A stretch of DNA of 64,000 nucleotides from Maylandia zebra (GCF_041146795.1 NC_135175.1:33604136-33668135); one strand, 5' to 3'; shown: positions 33,721-46,206, counted from the first letter of the stretch. Program-made: numbers and translations. Notes: generated by a model not told the origin, from the sequence alone.

Positions 33721-34130
33721 GTAAGCACCGAGCTAACTTTACTGTGAGTTCAGTTCATGTTGAGTTTAGCTCCTGAATGAGGTCTTCTGCTGCTCTCCTC
33801 AGTGTCTGTTCATAGTTTATTGTGAACACGTTGAGAGAAGAGTGAGAGAGTGTTTGGAGAAAAACACCAACTAATCATTAGCTCAGCATGCTGGGAGAAG
33901 TTGGAGCAGAAAAGTCTTTTCATTGTCCCTGCAGCTGTTTTTCTGCCTGCACCAAACCTCTACAGCCTCATTTCTATTTGAAGTGATAACAGGAAATGGA
34001 TGAGAGCGATCTGCTGCAGTATCAGGGTCACAATAAACTTTATTGTCCAGCTGCTGTGGATGAACACATGAGAGGAAGTGAACTCCTAAAATGATCTGCA
34101 GACAGCAGTGAGAGTGATGAGGAGAGAATA
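33721..34130. repeat. Inverted segmental duplication of the ZNF-1/ZNF-4 intron start
   Basis: Complement of 61490-61858 and 13271-13549 (for example TTGAGTTTAGCTCCTGAATG, GTGTTTGGAGAAAAACACC). Confidence 0.85.
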
Positions 34131-34740
34131 GAGATACCAGTAACAACACATAAGACAAAACACAAACTGCAGGAGACAAAAAGAAAGACATGCACCGGTG
34201 ACTGCGGTCTGTGTGTTGAGGCCAGGAGAAAATTAGGCTTAAGCTGAAATTGGGGAACTCGGCTATCTATACTCCAGAAGCCAGGGAGGTTGTTTGCAGG
34301 GGAGTTACTAAATTTTTAAAACCCAACTTGGAAATATCACATTTTTACTTGATAGCAGCAGGTGTTAAAATTATTGGTCATATTTTGTGGCAGGATGCCT
34401 AAATAACATTAAATGTTTAAATGTGTCCATTTTAAAGTTTGAGAGCTCTACTGGACAGCTGTGAGGTTACAAATGAAGAGCGTGTTATGTGCAACAATGT
34501 AGCAATTTTACTGTTACACTTTGATTCTCTTTACAGACTTGTCATCTGCATTGTATCACCGTCTGATAAGGTCGCTTATTAGAGTATTGTGCACTCATAG
34601 GGGTCATTTTGATGCCCGATATGCCTGTTTTTGTGAGCATGTACAGAGCTAGGAGTAAAAGCCCAGCTTAAGAGGAAGCTGATATTCACTGTTTCTATGT
34701 AGCTAGCTACATAAATCTGGTTAATGTTTGCAAACATGCT
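34131..34740. other. ZNF-3 intron 1, no feature seen
   Basis: Single-copy-like intron sequence. Confidence 0.4.
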
Positions 34741-34975
34741 GTCTTTTAGGCTATATCAGAATCAGAAAGACTTTATTTATCCCCAAGGAGCAATTAATAA
34801 AGCCTCACATAGAAGCTGCAACTCCACTGAGCATGTGCATGTGTTTGTGCATGTCCGCCAGACTCAGGGAGATGCACCAATGTGCTATGGGAGGGGTGAG
34901 ATGGGACAGAAGACACACCGAGTTTAATAATAACAAAGAACGCAGCAGTGACACATTAACACATGTGGATTAAAA
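34741..34975 (-). mobile_element. LINE 3' end fragment
   Basis: ATCAGAATCAGAAAGACTTT at the left edge is the complement of a (CTGATT)-type tail also seen at 46207-46235. Confidence 0.5.
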
Positions 34976-34984
34976 AAAGAGGTG

Positions 34985-35740
34985 TGTGAAGACGTGCTCA
35001 TTGCATCATGGGAAGGCCTTAGCAGCATGAGCCTGTTGCAGCATAACTAATGAAGCATTCAGGGTCACTTGATCCAACATTAACTATAAGTTTTATTAAA
35101 CAGGAGAATTTTAAGTAAGTTTTTTGTTATTCGAGTTTTTATTCGGGAAATACAGGCATGAATGCACTTTTGGCTCATCATTTCATCATTTTAAAGTAAC
35201 AAAACCGAGAAGGAAAGAAAAATGTCTGGGCCTTGTCGTACAATGGGTACACTAAAGTTTGACTTTGCAAAAAACTGTGTTTCAGGCTAAAAAGTTCTGT
35301 GGTTCAAAAAACCTATGAAAAGCACTTTTTTATACTTGTGTTAGGTTTTGTATAGAAATGACACAAAATTCAATCTCGGGCTAAATGTGATGTAAAAAGT
35401 TTACACTGACATCCATCTTGATCAAAGATGAGTGTTGTGAAGCTTATCTCAAAAGTAGAATCTGCCTACCAAATCCAAACTGGGAGCTAGTTCTGCAGCA
35501 GAGAGGGGCAACAGGAGGTTGAAAGCTGAAGTCTCTGCCTCCCATTCTACTTTCAAATATCATAAGAACGGCAAGTAAACCTGCAGCAAAGTGGTCTGCA
35601 GTGAAAACATGGTATTTTGAGGTCATTAAGATGGGGCCGGATTATTCAAGACCTTGTATGTGAGGAGGAAGATTTAAAATTCACTTCTCGATTTAACAGA
35701 GAGTCAATGAAGGGACGCCAGTGTAGTATTCTCTCTCTTT
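34985..35740 (-). mobile_element. Two L2-like LINE fragments
   Basis: 34985-35100 is L2 3' UTR (GCATCATGGGAAGGCC). 35440-35740 reads in reverse as a C-terminal RT piece (ESRMGGRDFSFQ). Both decayed, inside ZNF-3 intron 1. Confidence 0.6.
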
Positions 35741-35793
35741 GTAGTCCCTCTCAGTAGTCTCGTTGTCTAATAAAAATCTGTTCTTTGTCCCAG

Positions 35794-38700
35794 CTGATCA
35801 GCAGGAGGAGAAGAGTCTGACGGAGCAGCAGAGAAAGATTTTCAGCTATTTGGTCTCAGCTGACTCACTACAAAGGAAACAATGAGTTTCGCAGAAAAGG
35901 TGAGAAAAATATCAGTTTCTCTGTTGTTGAATCTGGGTGCACTTCATCGGCTCTCAAATCTAAACTGGGAGCTGGTTCCACATCGGCTGCTGTGTGTTAG
36001 CCCCAGGCTACACATTCATACCTATACAAACAAGAATCAAGTTAATAGATGAAATAAGAAGATCACACATTAACAGGACACTAAAATAGCAGATTAAGAA
36101 AATTGAAATTCATATTAAACCCCCAAATTTTAAATGTAATAATTTCCCATTTAAACATAATCTGATCTACAAACATCTCAGAGTGACAGCCCTGGTCTTT
36201 ATGAGAAATATTGTGAAGTCTTTAAAGCTCCCATTTCGACAATATCATAGGATTAAAACAGTGGAGTGCCACCCAACAACTCTCAGCTGATCAGCAGTGA
36301 AATATGACTAGAAGTAGAGAAAATAAACAGGATAGTAGCTGGATACGTTTTCATGGTCCAGTATTGTTCTGATTTTCTTTTTCCCCTCCCTCTGGCAGTC
36401 AGGTAATTTTCTGGGTATTGAGATTGAGTTTGTAGCATCGTGATAATCCTGCTTTAATCAGCTTCACTCTACTAATTACTGCTTGTTCTGGGTGGGGATG
36501 AGAAACATAAGAGAGATGATATTTACCACTTTTAGTTGCTTCTTTGTCATAAGGGGTCTGGTATAGTTTTAATTAATATCTCAATCTAAACACTAGGTAT
36601 AGCCATTTACAGATATTCTAATGGTTAAGTTATGGAAAAATGAATAATTGATAGTAAAGTATGCTCCTGTCACCAGAAGGTTGGGGTAATCCACAAGGTA
36701 TTTGGCAACTGCCATGATTCAACATCAGGTTTAAAGCTCGTGTTAATGGAGGAAGTTTGAAGGTTGAGTTTGTTCCACGACTGCATTTCACTCACTGCCT
36801 CTGTTTGTATCTCTGTCACTGCAGGACCAACATGGAGCGAGAAGTCAGCGCTCTCAGGAGGCCGACAAACCTCACAGAAGAAAGAGAGACAAAACATACA
36901 CCTGTGACGATTGTGGGAAAGGTTTTACCTGGAAGGTCTCATTAAAAAAACATCAAGTCATTCACACTGGAGAGAGACCGTTTAGCTGTGACTTGTGTGG
37001 AAAGTCTTTTAGACAGCCTGGAAGTTTAAAAAGACACCAGCTCATTCATAGTGGAGTTAAAGAACATACTTGCAATCAGTGTGGGAAGTGTTTCTCTCGG
37101 AAAGAAGGGTTGGAAGAGCACAAACGTATCCACAGTGGCGTTAAACAGTACAGCTGTGATCAGTGTGGTAAAGTCTTTGCTCACCGTAGCGGCTTATGGA
37201 CTCATCAAGTTGCCCACTCTGGAATTAAGGCATACAGCTGTGAGGTTTGTGGAAAAACCTTCAGCCAAGTAGGGCACCGAAATGCACACCTACGCATTCA
37301 CACCAAAGAGGATGTGTACTACTGTGAACAGTGTGGAAAAGTGTTTATGACAAACAGAGACTTAAAAATCCACAAATTCACTCACACTGGAGAGAGACCT
37401 TATAAATGTGACGTGTGCGATAAGGCTTTTAAAGATCCAAGTTCCCTCAAAGCGCACCAACAGATCCACACCAGGAAGAAACTCTACAAGTGCAGTTACT
37501 GCGAGGTATGTGTTTACATTTTTATCTTGTAATTTTAGTGTTTGAACAACTCTGCTTATTAAATTTTGTTACAATATTAGCAACTATGCTGTATGTACAG
37601 GAGATTCATCACATTTCAATATCATTTTTTGTTTTGTTTCTTTCATGATTAGGTCAACAAAACAAACCTTTATGTAACTATATTATTTAATGGCACTTTC
37701 ATGGTATTAAAAGATTATTTCTGTAAAAATGTGGCTGTATGTGAGTTTACAGTTACTCATTTTCTGTCTGGTCTACATAGAATAAAAAGAATTGTAGTGT
37801 CATTATAAAGATATAAGACTTAAAAATCAACCACAACTAAATAGTCTACTCTCAAGTAGGCTGTTTGCCTGTGATGCCACTGCTGGTTGTTAACATTAAT
37901 GTTTTCATAACACTTCCATTACAGCTGGTAAGTGGGCCTTAGAAACTGTCCACACCTAAACTTTTGAGGCACAAATTCTTCTGTCTCCGTTCAAAACACA
38001 TTTTAGTTATCTTTGACGCACCTGAGGGATTTACTATGAGGGAATTTCAACCACTGTCAGAGATCAAGTTTTGAAACAATATTAAGATGCTCAAACTGAA
38101 AAACATTAAACATGAATATATAAAATATAACTATTTACAGAGAGACAGGAATAAAAAGGACCCAGCTTAAAGTGGAAGAGCCTCAGGGAGAAGGAGGAGA
38201 AAAATAAGAACATTGTTTCTGCCCTGGAGGCTCCTGATTGGTTTTCGCGGCGCGACTTGACGCTGGAGTTCAGATTTTTCCAACTCAAGCGGTAGACGCA
38301 ATAAGCGGGAATGCACAAAATGCACCACACAAACTGCAGTGCGTATTTTACTTCGCGCTTCAAACGCATCAGCCAGGCTTCTTTTTGCGCGAATCAGGCA
38401 GAAAAGTGTTTTTTGCGATGCAAATCTGTCGCGCTTCATCACGCTCCTCCATTGACTTTACATGTTAACCTGAAGCTCTGGTCGCTTCTAATGCGTTCGG
38501 TGTGAACGCATTAGTTGAAAGTACATGAGTGTTATTGTTGTATTCTTTTTGGTATACCTACAATAACTATATTTTACTTTTTAGTTATCACTGACATAGT
38601 AAAATGTAACTGGACATTGGCAGAGATTCTCTTAATTTCAGGCAACCTTCAGGAAAAAAGATTTTGAAGAAATTCCCTGACTCTGACTGTGTTTGTGTCT

Positions 38701-39326
38701 TTGTTTAGAAGCAGAGCGACACAGATGGATCCAGTTCTCAACCCTGTCATCACTGTGGTGGTGGGAAAGCGTTTCATTGTGACATTTGTGGAAAAACTTT
38801 CAATTGGCAAAGGAGCCCAAAAATACATCTACGTAGACACACTGGACACAAACTCAAGTACTGCAAAGAATGTGGGAAAGGCTTCCCCACAGCAGGCGAA
38901 TTAAAGCGCCATGAACTCATTCACAGTAGCATTAAAACGAACCTCTGTGACCAGTGTGGGTCATCCTTCACCACTGCAGGTGAGCTTAAAGCTCATAAAC
39001 GAGTCCACACAGGAGAGAAACCATACAAGTGCAGACACTGTGACAGAAGCTTCTCTCGTGCAAATACTCGTAATGATCATGAACGTACACACATTGAAGG
39101 AAACTTCAGCTGTGACCAGTGTGACAAGAGCTTCAAGAATCTCAGTTCATACTCCAAACACAAACGATCGCACTCTGCAAATAAGCTATTTCAGTGTGAC
39201 CAATGTGCAAAACCGTTCACTTCATTATCTGCTCTGACCAAACATTTGCATGATCATGCAGGACTAAAATCTTTGCTGCCATTGGATCACAACAAATCTG
39301 AACAGACAGAAAGAACCTCTTCCTGA
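35794..39326 (+). CDS. C2H2 zinc-finger protein, 13 fingers, most intact family member (ZNF-3)
   Basis: The main ORF starts at ATG 35882 at the end of exon 2 (35794-35899; MSFAEK, donor GTGAGA), then exon A 36825-37505 (227 codons) and exon B 38709-39326 (206 codons with stop), all joined in phase 0, about 438 residues. The leader [20 protein letters not shown] is shared with ZNF-1 and ZNF-4. Exon A has seven fingers ([21 protein letters not shown] to [21 protein letters not shown]) and ends within CSYCE. Exon B has a polar spacer then six fingers, the last [21 protein letters not shown], and a polar tail. Exon B has no usable ATG at its true start, so the reading frame is only visible by splicing. 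Probably a nuclear DNA-binding regulator. The uORF of exon 1 ends on the start codon, which would be expected to restrain translation. Confidence 0.85.
35900..36824 (+). other. ZNF-3 intron 2
   Basis: Donor GTGAGA, acceptor CACTGCAG. The last 50 bases match the same intron in ZNF-1 and ZNF-4 (complement). Confidence 0.8.
37506..38708 (+). other. ZNF-3 intron 3 with a MITE
   Basis: Donor GTATGT, acceptor TTGTTTAG. Contains the element at 38230-38514; otherwise AT-rich. Confidence 0.8.
38230..38514. mobile_element. GC-rich MITE-like insertion in ZNF-3 intron 3
   Basis: A GCG-rich block in an AT-rich intron, ending with a hairpin CTAATGCGTTC/GAACGCATTAG (38488-38514) around GGTGT. The CGGTGTGAACGC type of end is common in fish MITEs. 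No ORF. Confidence 0.5.
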
Positions 39327-40314
39327 TCAGGCTCCACATAGTTCTGACTGTTTACCCCTGTAAAGAGTCAGCTAATGTCACACCTGGTTCTTATGACATA
39401 GCTATGACTTTTGGACTGGCAGTGATACTCTTTGTATTTAATAAGTGGCAACCATTGAAAACTACAGACATTCACCACCAACAGGAGGTGCCATATGGGT
39501 TTAGTGCTATTTGGACCAGGTGGTAGTCAGAGGCCCTGGCGTTCTGAGCTGTGGCATACATGACTAACCATGGGACCAGTATAATTTTAAATTTGAACTA
39601 GACCTGGGCTGTACTTCTGTGTAATACTTATTTACAGTGGTGGCCCGCAGAAGTAAAAGCCTTTGTCCCAACAATCAGTTTACTCCCTTCGAGCAAGTGC
39701 TTTGGCCACAGTGGGAAGGAAAAAGTCCCTTTTATGAAGGGAGCTGGGATGAAGAAGAGACATAAACATGCTGTGGAAGAGAACCAAAGATTAATGAAAG
39801 TTTTTCATTTTAACATGGATGAGTTGCTCAGTGGAAACCAAATGTACCTACAAATAATCGAATCTAACCTGAACCTGAAGCCATTCGATATTTTATTTTG
39901 ATAAATATGGCAGCACTGAGACTCATTTCCTGACTCGTTTTTTTCAGTTAATTCAAATGATTTAATCTTTTAGTTTTGGTTTCTAATTTAGGTTCAGTTC
40001 GTTTCATGTAACCTTGCCCACATGTTAGTTTGTAGCTATATTTAATTAACTTTAAAGTTTGTCTTATTAAATGTTTCGGTGTGAAAAATAAAGAAATAAT
40101 CGTATATTATCGTTACAGCCATTGGACCCATCCTACAATCCTACACTCAATCCTGCTTATGTTGGTGACTTTATTTCACTCAAGGTCACTTTAAATCACT
40201 CATACTGTAAACTGTAAAGCTGCTACGTTGGTCATTTTAAACCACTTCAAGGTCACTTTAAATCACAATTCTAAATTGTAAAGTTAGACTGAAATTAACC
40301 TTTTTTACCTCAAA
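39327..40314. other. ZNF-3 3' region with a short L2 fragment
   Basis: 39690-39800 matches the L2 3' UTR in reverse (AGTGCTTTGGCCACAGTGGG). The rest is probably 3' UTR and flank. Confidence 0.5.
40087..40092 (+). terminator. Candidate poly(A) signal of ZNF-3
   Basis: AATAAA about 760 nt past the stop codon; first clear signal downstream. Confidence 0.4.
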
Positions 40315-40490
40315 GTGTATATTTACTCCCCTTACCTTAGTCTTATAGTGTATATTTATTCCTACTCTTCCTATATTAATTGTTGTTCTTTTTGCACTGA
40401 ATGGAACTGGAGCCTCGTCGTCTCATCTCTATATACTGTACTGTATATAGCAGAGATGACAATAAAGTTTACTTTCGCTTTAAAACGAAA
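40315..40490 (+). mobile_element. Dispersed repeat (second copy of 31960-32205 family)
   Basis: Shares GGAGCCTCGTCGTCTCATC and GCAGAGATGACAATAAAGTT with the earlier copy. Confidence 0.6.
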
Positions 40491-41019
40491 AACTATTTCA
40501 ATGTCTTTTGCTCTATAAACGTCTCTCATGCAGTCTGGTTCGCCTCGAGGTCAATCCAAAATTCTCCATTGATTAGTGCATTGGGGCAGTAACTGAAATT
40601 AGCACGGTTAACAGTGAAAACCTTATGAATCTATGATGTATCCATATCAAACATGTAGTCCTAATCCGCCCTGGGTCCAGCATCTGTAGTTTGGTTTCAC
40701 CAGGTTGAGGAGGTTTGGCCTTTTTCTCGTCTTTTTGATCTGTAAACGGGAGCCTGACAGACAAGTGATGGAAAAAGGTTTGAAAATCAACTCTGTCTCA
40801 TGCATGTTTTATTGGTGTCTATTGACATACAGTAAACATTTTTTGTGTCTTAGATAAAAGAGTTCAATCCAAAGTTAAAGCAAGATTCAAGTCCATAAAT
40901 TATGAAATAACTGATGGTAAAATAAAATTAACTAGAACTCAGAGTAGAACTTATAAAGCCATAATGTGGTGTGAAGATAAATAAATAAATAAATGAAGTT
41001 CCATAACCAAGATCTATGC
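40491..41019. other. No gene seen
   Basis: Nothing recognised apart from a short (AAAT)n run near 40980. Confidence 0.4.
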
Positions 41020-41232
41020 CAGGGGTGTCCAAAACCTGGCCTCAAGGGCCGGTGTCCTGCAGGTTTTAGATGTATCTTTGATCCAGCACAGCTGATTTAA
41101 ATGGCTAAATGACCTTCTCGATATTTCTTGAAGTTCTCCAGAGGCCTGGTAATGAAACAATCATTTGAATCAGGTGTGTTGACCCAGGGTGAGATCTAAA
41201 ACCTGCAGGTCATTGACCCTTGAGGCCTGGAG
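41020..41232. mobile_element. hAT MITE, right terminus degraded
   Basis: Starts CAGGGGTGTCC. A long inverted repeat pairs CAAGGGCCGGTGTCCTGCAG (about 41044) with the complement near 41200-41225. Related to 445-554. Confidence 0.65.
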
Positions 41233-42340
41233 TGTGCTGCCAGCTAAATCTAAGCTTTATCACTCTGACTTTCCCACACTGTCAAACTCTTTGTGTTATC
41301 ACTGGTCTAGTTCCGCCTTCACCAGACCAATCAGCAGTCATGCCCCATACTTTAAATCTAACCTTGCATCTGCCATTGGCCTTTACAGACGCCTTTGTGC
41401 AACCCACCCCCTCCTCTTCTTTGCCCCTCTTCACTCAGGCTCCATATAAACCACCTTCGTCTCCACACTCAGAAAAATAAAGGTGCCAACTGGAACCAAA
41501 AGTGGTTCTTTAGACTGATGCCATAGAAGAACCTTTTTTGGTGCCACAAAGAACCTTTCAAACAATGGTTCTTTGAAGAACCATTTCTTTCAGTGGTTCA
41601 TTGAAGAACCATTAAAGGTGCCCCAAAGAACCATCAAGAAATGGTTCTTTGGGGCACCTTTAATGGTTTTTCAAAGAACCTTTTTAAAAATGGTTCTTTA
41701 AAGAACCATTTTTAAAAAGGTCCTTCAAATGGTTCTTTAAAAGAACCATTTTAAAGAACCTTTTTTGAGTGGTTCTTTAAAAAACCATTTTAAATCTTTC
41801 AAAATAAAATGCATCATAAATTGAATTTGAGTAGGGTAAAATAAATACGAGCACAGCATAGACATATATTAATGGTTTATTGTCATTTTGTAGTTACCAA
41901 AAGACAAAAAGGCATTTTAACCCTCAGCACAACATCACTACTAATACATGTCACATATTAGTGTTTTAAACAGTAATAATTAATAAATATTGGCTATACT
42001 ATAAATAAATATATATATAAATACTATATCTACAGATAACACAACAAATAATACATGTATTGTTTAATTAATAAAACATCAGAAAGTGATAAAACACAGA
42101 AATAGCAATAGCTTCATAACAGACCAATAAATCAACACATTTTCATCAGCAGATATTTGCATGTTCAGTAAAAACATTTCAACAACAAGTTTATGATTAA
42201 AATGATCAATGAACTTCAGCCTTACGCTATGTAATGTACTTTTCATGTTGTACTCATGGTCCTTTGTTAGTCCAGTTTAGGACAATGTCTCTGACGTATG
42301 TTTCATATCAAATATATGTCATATCAAAACAAGCCCACAC

Positions 42341-42475
42341 CTGCAGTTGTTTCAGTTTTTCACTGGTGTTTCCTGTCAGCTGGTCAACCTCACTCAGGCG
42401 GACATCCATATCAGCCAACCAAATGACAAGTTCCTCCCTTTGTGCTTCAAATCCCTCCCACTCTGAGACAAGGAG
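42341..42475 (-). pseudogene. Captured spectrin-repeat exon (exon Y)
   Basis: A 45-codon open exon on the minus strand with textbook boundaries: acceptor TCTCTCTCTTTCAG and donor CTGCAG then GTGTGG, phase 0 on both sides. It encodes LLVSEWEGFEAQREELVIWL and on to EKLKQLQ. The W...F...L..WL pattern is helix A of a spectrin repeat, of the kind found in nesprin-type giant proteins. No stop, frameshift or odd residue is seen. Partner exons beyond exon X were not found within the element, so it is called a gene fragment; whether it is transcribed is unknown. Confidence 0.6.
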
Positions 42476-42550
42476 CTGAAAGAGAGAGAAAAGAGTCAAT
42501 TATAAAGAAGAGAAAAGTGAAACCCTCCTCAGAAGGTCTGACTCGCATAC

Positions 42551-42715
42551 CTGCAGTTGACCTGTGATGGACTCCAGTTTGGCGTTCACGTCATCCCTCG
42601 TCGATGCCAACAGCCGAGTCTGCAGGGTGACCTGGAAGAGCTGAGTTAATGTTCGACTCCTCCTGGTCAGGCTCTCCAGCTGGATGAGCTGAGGTCTCCC
42701 CTCTCGCCGCTGCCT
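42551..42715 (-). pseudogene. Captured spectrin-repeat exon (exon X)
   Basis: A 55-codon open exon, minus strand, acceptor TGTGTTCAG and donor CTGCAG then GTATGC, phase 0 both sides. It joins exon Y across a 75-bp intron without frame change. The product includes LTQLFQVTLQTRLLASTRDD and VNAKLESITGQLQ, helical and amphipathic, fitting helices B-C of the preceding spectrin repeat. A small intron with correct signals means genomic DNA, not a processed mRNA, was taken up. Nesprin-like is my best guess for the parent. Confidence 0.6.
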
Positions 42716-44501
42716 CTGAACACAGAAACACAAATTGCATCTGAAGCAGGAGGTGCAGATTTTTTTTGCTATTCTTTTCTAAATCCAGGCTAGATCACGT
42801 GGAGGTATTTGGAAAATTGTTTTGGCCAGTGGACGACTGTTGTCTTGCAGAAAGTCAAATCAATCAAACAAATGCTATACACAATCAATTCACAAGAACA
42901 CATTGTAAAAAATAAGTCCAGTTCTTGCCTGATTTCAAGTGAAATCTGCATCAAAACAGGGTAAAATGAGTGTTTGCAGCAAATGTGAGCACAAAGCCTC
43001 ACTTTGTACAAGCCTGCTATTACAGTTCTCCTCTATGCAGACGACTTTCCTGTTTTCAAGGCACAACTTGGATCTGCTGTATGAATCTTATGGATACACA
43101 CTAAATGAAACAATAGTGTGCATGACTCCAGATTCTGATCCCTCATCCTAATATGGTCCCAACATAGCAACAGCAATAATGCAAATGTTGAGGCTTCAAA
43201 ATACAAAGTCCATAAACCAATGGCTGACATGGGTTTTATCATAAGGGTGATAAATATACAAATTTCAGTCTGTCTTAGAGATTTGATGTTCATTTACCTG
43301 CAGATGCACTATACGTACCTGCTCCATGGTTTTTCACAACATTTTGCATATCACTATTTAATACAGGAAGTACGTGAACTAAAACAAGTCATCGGTCTTT
43401 GTGAGAGGACCATATTAATGAAACCAACCTCAATGACATCATAGGGATCCCTAAAGATGCTCCTGCTGCTTCTCTTCCTCCTCATCCTAAGCTTCCTTCT
43501 CCTTGTCCTCAACTTCCATCCAATTGTAATTCAATCTAATTGTGTTTCTCCCCCTCCTCTTCCTCATTTTGTTGGAGCTGTGAACACAGTTAATGTGAAT
43601 CTGGATTAATTTGTGCAAACAAGAAAAATCTACAGCTTTTTGGTCAGAGGTGCTCTTGTGATTTAAGCCGGGTAGAGTAGATTTATGTGTTGATGCTACC
43701 TGCTTCAGCTCTGGCTGCTGAGTGATATTTACTCCCTGGCTGGATTACAAACTTTAACCATGTGCTGAACTTTGGCCCAGCGTTGATACCTCTTGTTAGT
43801 ATAACGACCTCTTCTTAGCTTGTATGTATGATGGTGGATAAATGAAATATTAAAAAAAATTAACTATATTACAAAAGAACATCTATCTTGGAAACATCAA
43901 ATGACCGGAGCATAACTTGTCAACTAGTCCGAAACTAAGTTATGCAGGAACAGTCAAAGACACACCTTCTCATGTCACATTTTTATTCATTTCTATATAA
44001 TTCGATTAGACAATGAAGAGTTATCTAATCTAATTATTCATTCAAAACTCTTATGCATAGCTGTATTTTATACAGCTCATACAGAATTCAAAGTACAGGT
44101 TCATGTGAGTATTTAATGTACGGCTCAGATCTACAGACTTTCAGAGTTTCTAGAGCAGACACAGAGCTCACGTCACAACAGGCTTGAGGCGCCATTTTAG
44201 TGACTTTAACAATATATTAAATTTTAATTTCGGTCTAGCTGACATTAGGTTATGTACGCAGCACGCAATTGAACCACATATTTTAGAAGCCAAAGGTTCA
44301 AATTACCTGGGAGCAGCTTCACTTAATTATAACAGTGGTTTTGTTAGGAAAACAGTTTCTGTATACCGGATACTAAATTGCGCTGACCTCAACGGCTAAC
44401 GTATCTAGCTAATCGCTACTGTTAGCACAACATTAACAGCAAGCTACAATGACGAGTAACAAAAACAAAACAGTAATAAGGTTTTAATGAAAATGTTTTA
44501 C
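42716..44501. other. Element interior, no further exon confirmed
   Basis: An Arg-rich open stretch on minus (about 43520-43434) ends near GAG-GTTGGT but lacks a proper acceptor, so it is not called. 43840-44180 is AT-rich. Confidence 0.4.
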
Positions 44502-44559
44502 CTTTTCTAACAGTCCCAGAATCCACAGCTTCAAAGTCCAGCAGGTACTGAAGACTGTT

Positions 44560-44720
44560 ATCCGTTTCGCTGTCACCGTCCGTGAGTTTTTTTTCCCCGA
44601 AAGATCAAGGCCCGCCGCTCGCACACTCTGTCTGCGCATGCGCATCCCAACGACTGACCCCCTCCGTCCGCTCCCGGGAGGTTATAGTATGACGTGTTCT
44701 GACGTCACTCTCTCTCTCCC
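44560..44720 (-). promoter_or_regulatory. CpG-rich promoter-like patch (NRF1 and CRE sites)
   Basis: Perfect NRF1 palindrome TGCGCATGCGCA (44633-44644) and perfect CRE TGACGTCA (44700-44707), with a CRE half-site about 20 bp away, in a CG-rich island of an AT-rich element. Downstream on minus is a donor AAAAG then GTAAAAC at 44502/44501, so a first non-coding exon is plausible. Confidence 0.5.
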
Positions 44721-44743
44721 TGTCATTTATTTGGCTCGAAACA

Positions 44744-44759
44744 CATATTAACAAATTCA
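44744..44759. repeat. 16-bp target-site duplication, copy 1
   Basis: CATATTAACAAATTCA, identical to 46191-46206. Confidence 0.9.
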
Positions 44760-46190
44760 AATTCAAATTCAAATTTTATTTGTCACGTACACAGTCATAC
44801 ACAGTACGATATGTAGTGAAATGCTTGGACAACTGCTCGTGACCTAAAGAAAACAAAAAAGGAAAGGCTATGAATAAGATAGGAAATAAATATGAAAAAT
44901 TAAAAAGGGTCAATTTAACTAGGAAGGAATAAAATATAAATTAAGGTTAAAAATGAAATAACTGTACAACACAAATTAGAATGAAGGGTAAATTTAACTG
45001 GGAAGAATAAGATAAAGATAAATATATAAATTAAAGTTGAAAATAAAATAACTGTACAACAAAATACACAATACACAATATAGAACTATATAAGAATGTA
45101 TGAAGAAATCTAAATCTAAATAAATATATACACAATAACAGCAGCTGTACAAGTATTAACCGGAAATGAAGAATATAGTGACCAGTGTTGTGCAAAACCA
45201 AAGTCCAGAAAGTCCAGTGTGTGTGTAAGAACCATATGTGTGGGTCAGTACTGTGTGGTGGTGTGATTGTGATTGAGAGACCGTATCGCCTGCGGGAAGA
45301 AGCTTCTCCTCAGTCTCTCTGTGTTGGTCTTCAGGGAGCGGAATCGCTTTCCTGACCTCAACAGAGAGAACAGTCTGTTGTTGGGATGGCTGAGGTCCTT
45401 CACGATCTTCCTGGCCTTGGTCCAGCACCGCCTGCTGTAGATTGAGTGCAGGTCAGGGAGCTCGGAGCGGATGGTGCGCTCAGCTGACCGCACAACCCTC
45501 TGTAGAGCTCGTCTGTCCTGCATGGTGCTGTTCCCGAACCAGGTTAAGATGTTTCCCGCCAGGATGCTCTCTATGGTGCAGGAGTAAAAGTTCCTGAGCA
45601 CCTTGGAGGGCAGTTGGAAGTCTCTCAAGCGTCTGAGGTGGTAGAGACGCTGTCGGGCCTTTTTCACCACGGTGTTGATGTGACAGGACCATGACAGGTC
45701 CTGCGTGATGTGAACTCCGAGGTATTTGAAGCTGTCCACTCTCTCCACTGGGCACTCGTTGATGACGGGGGTCTGGTAGTTCCTCTCCTGCTTAGTGCTG
45801 AAGTCCACTATCAGCTCCTTTGTCTTACTGACGTTTAGAAGGAGGTTGTTCCTCTGGCACCAGTTCTCCAGATTCCTAATCTCCTTCAGGTAGGCCCACC
45901 ACGACGGTGTCGTCAGCAAACTTGATGATGGTGGTGGAGCTGGTAGTGGCCACACAGTCATATGTGTACAAAGAGTACAGCAGGGGGCTCAGAACACACC
46001 CCTGGGGGGCTCCAGTGCTGAGAGTGGTGGAGGCTGAGACATGTCCGCCCATCCTTACTGCCTGTGGTCTGCCAGTTAGGAAGTTGGAGATCCACTGACA
46101 CATAGATGAGCTGAGTCCCAGATGCTCCAGCTTGGTGGTGAGTGTGGAGGGAATTATGGTGTTAAATGCAGAGCTGTAGTCTATGAAGAG
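44760..46190 (-). mobile_element. 5'-truncated Rex1/CR1-like LINE with intact 16-bp TSD
   Basis: Reverse orientation, (AAATTTG)n-type tail at 44760-44775. Coding pieces: 46304-45876 ([41 protein letters not shown]) and 45961-45245 (NNLLLNVSKTKELIVDF, FKYLGVHITQDLSW, FFPQAIRSL). A frame break lies between them. Identical 16-bp duplications flank it. Confidence 0.85.
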
Positions 46191-46206
46191 CATATTAACA
46201 AATTCA
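46191..46206. repeat. 16-bp target-site duplication, copy 2
   Basis: Same 16 bases as 44744-44759. Confidence 0.9.

Noticed and set aside
43434..43520. Arg-rich stretch as a possible further spectrin-gene exon
   Set aside because: Donor is weak (GTTGGT), acceptor lacks a pyrimidine tract and the sequence is low complexity, unlike exons X and Y.
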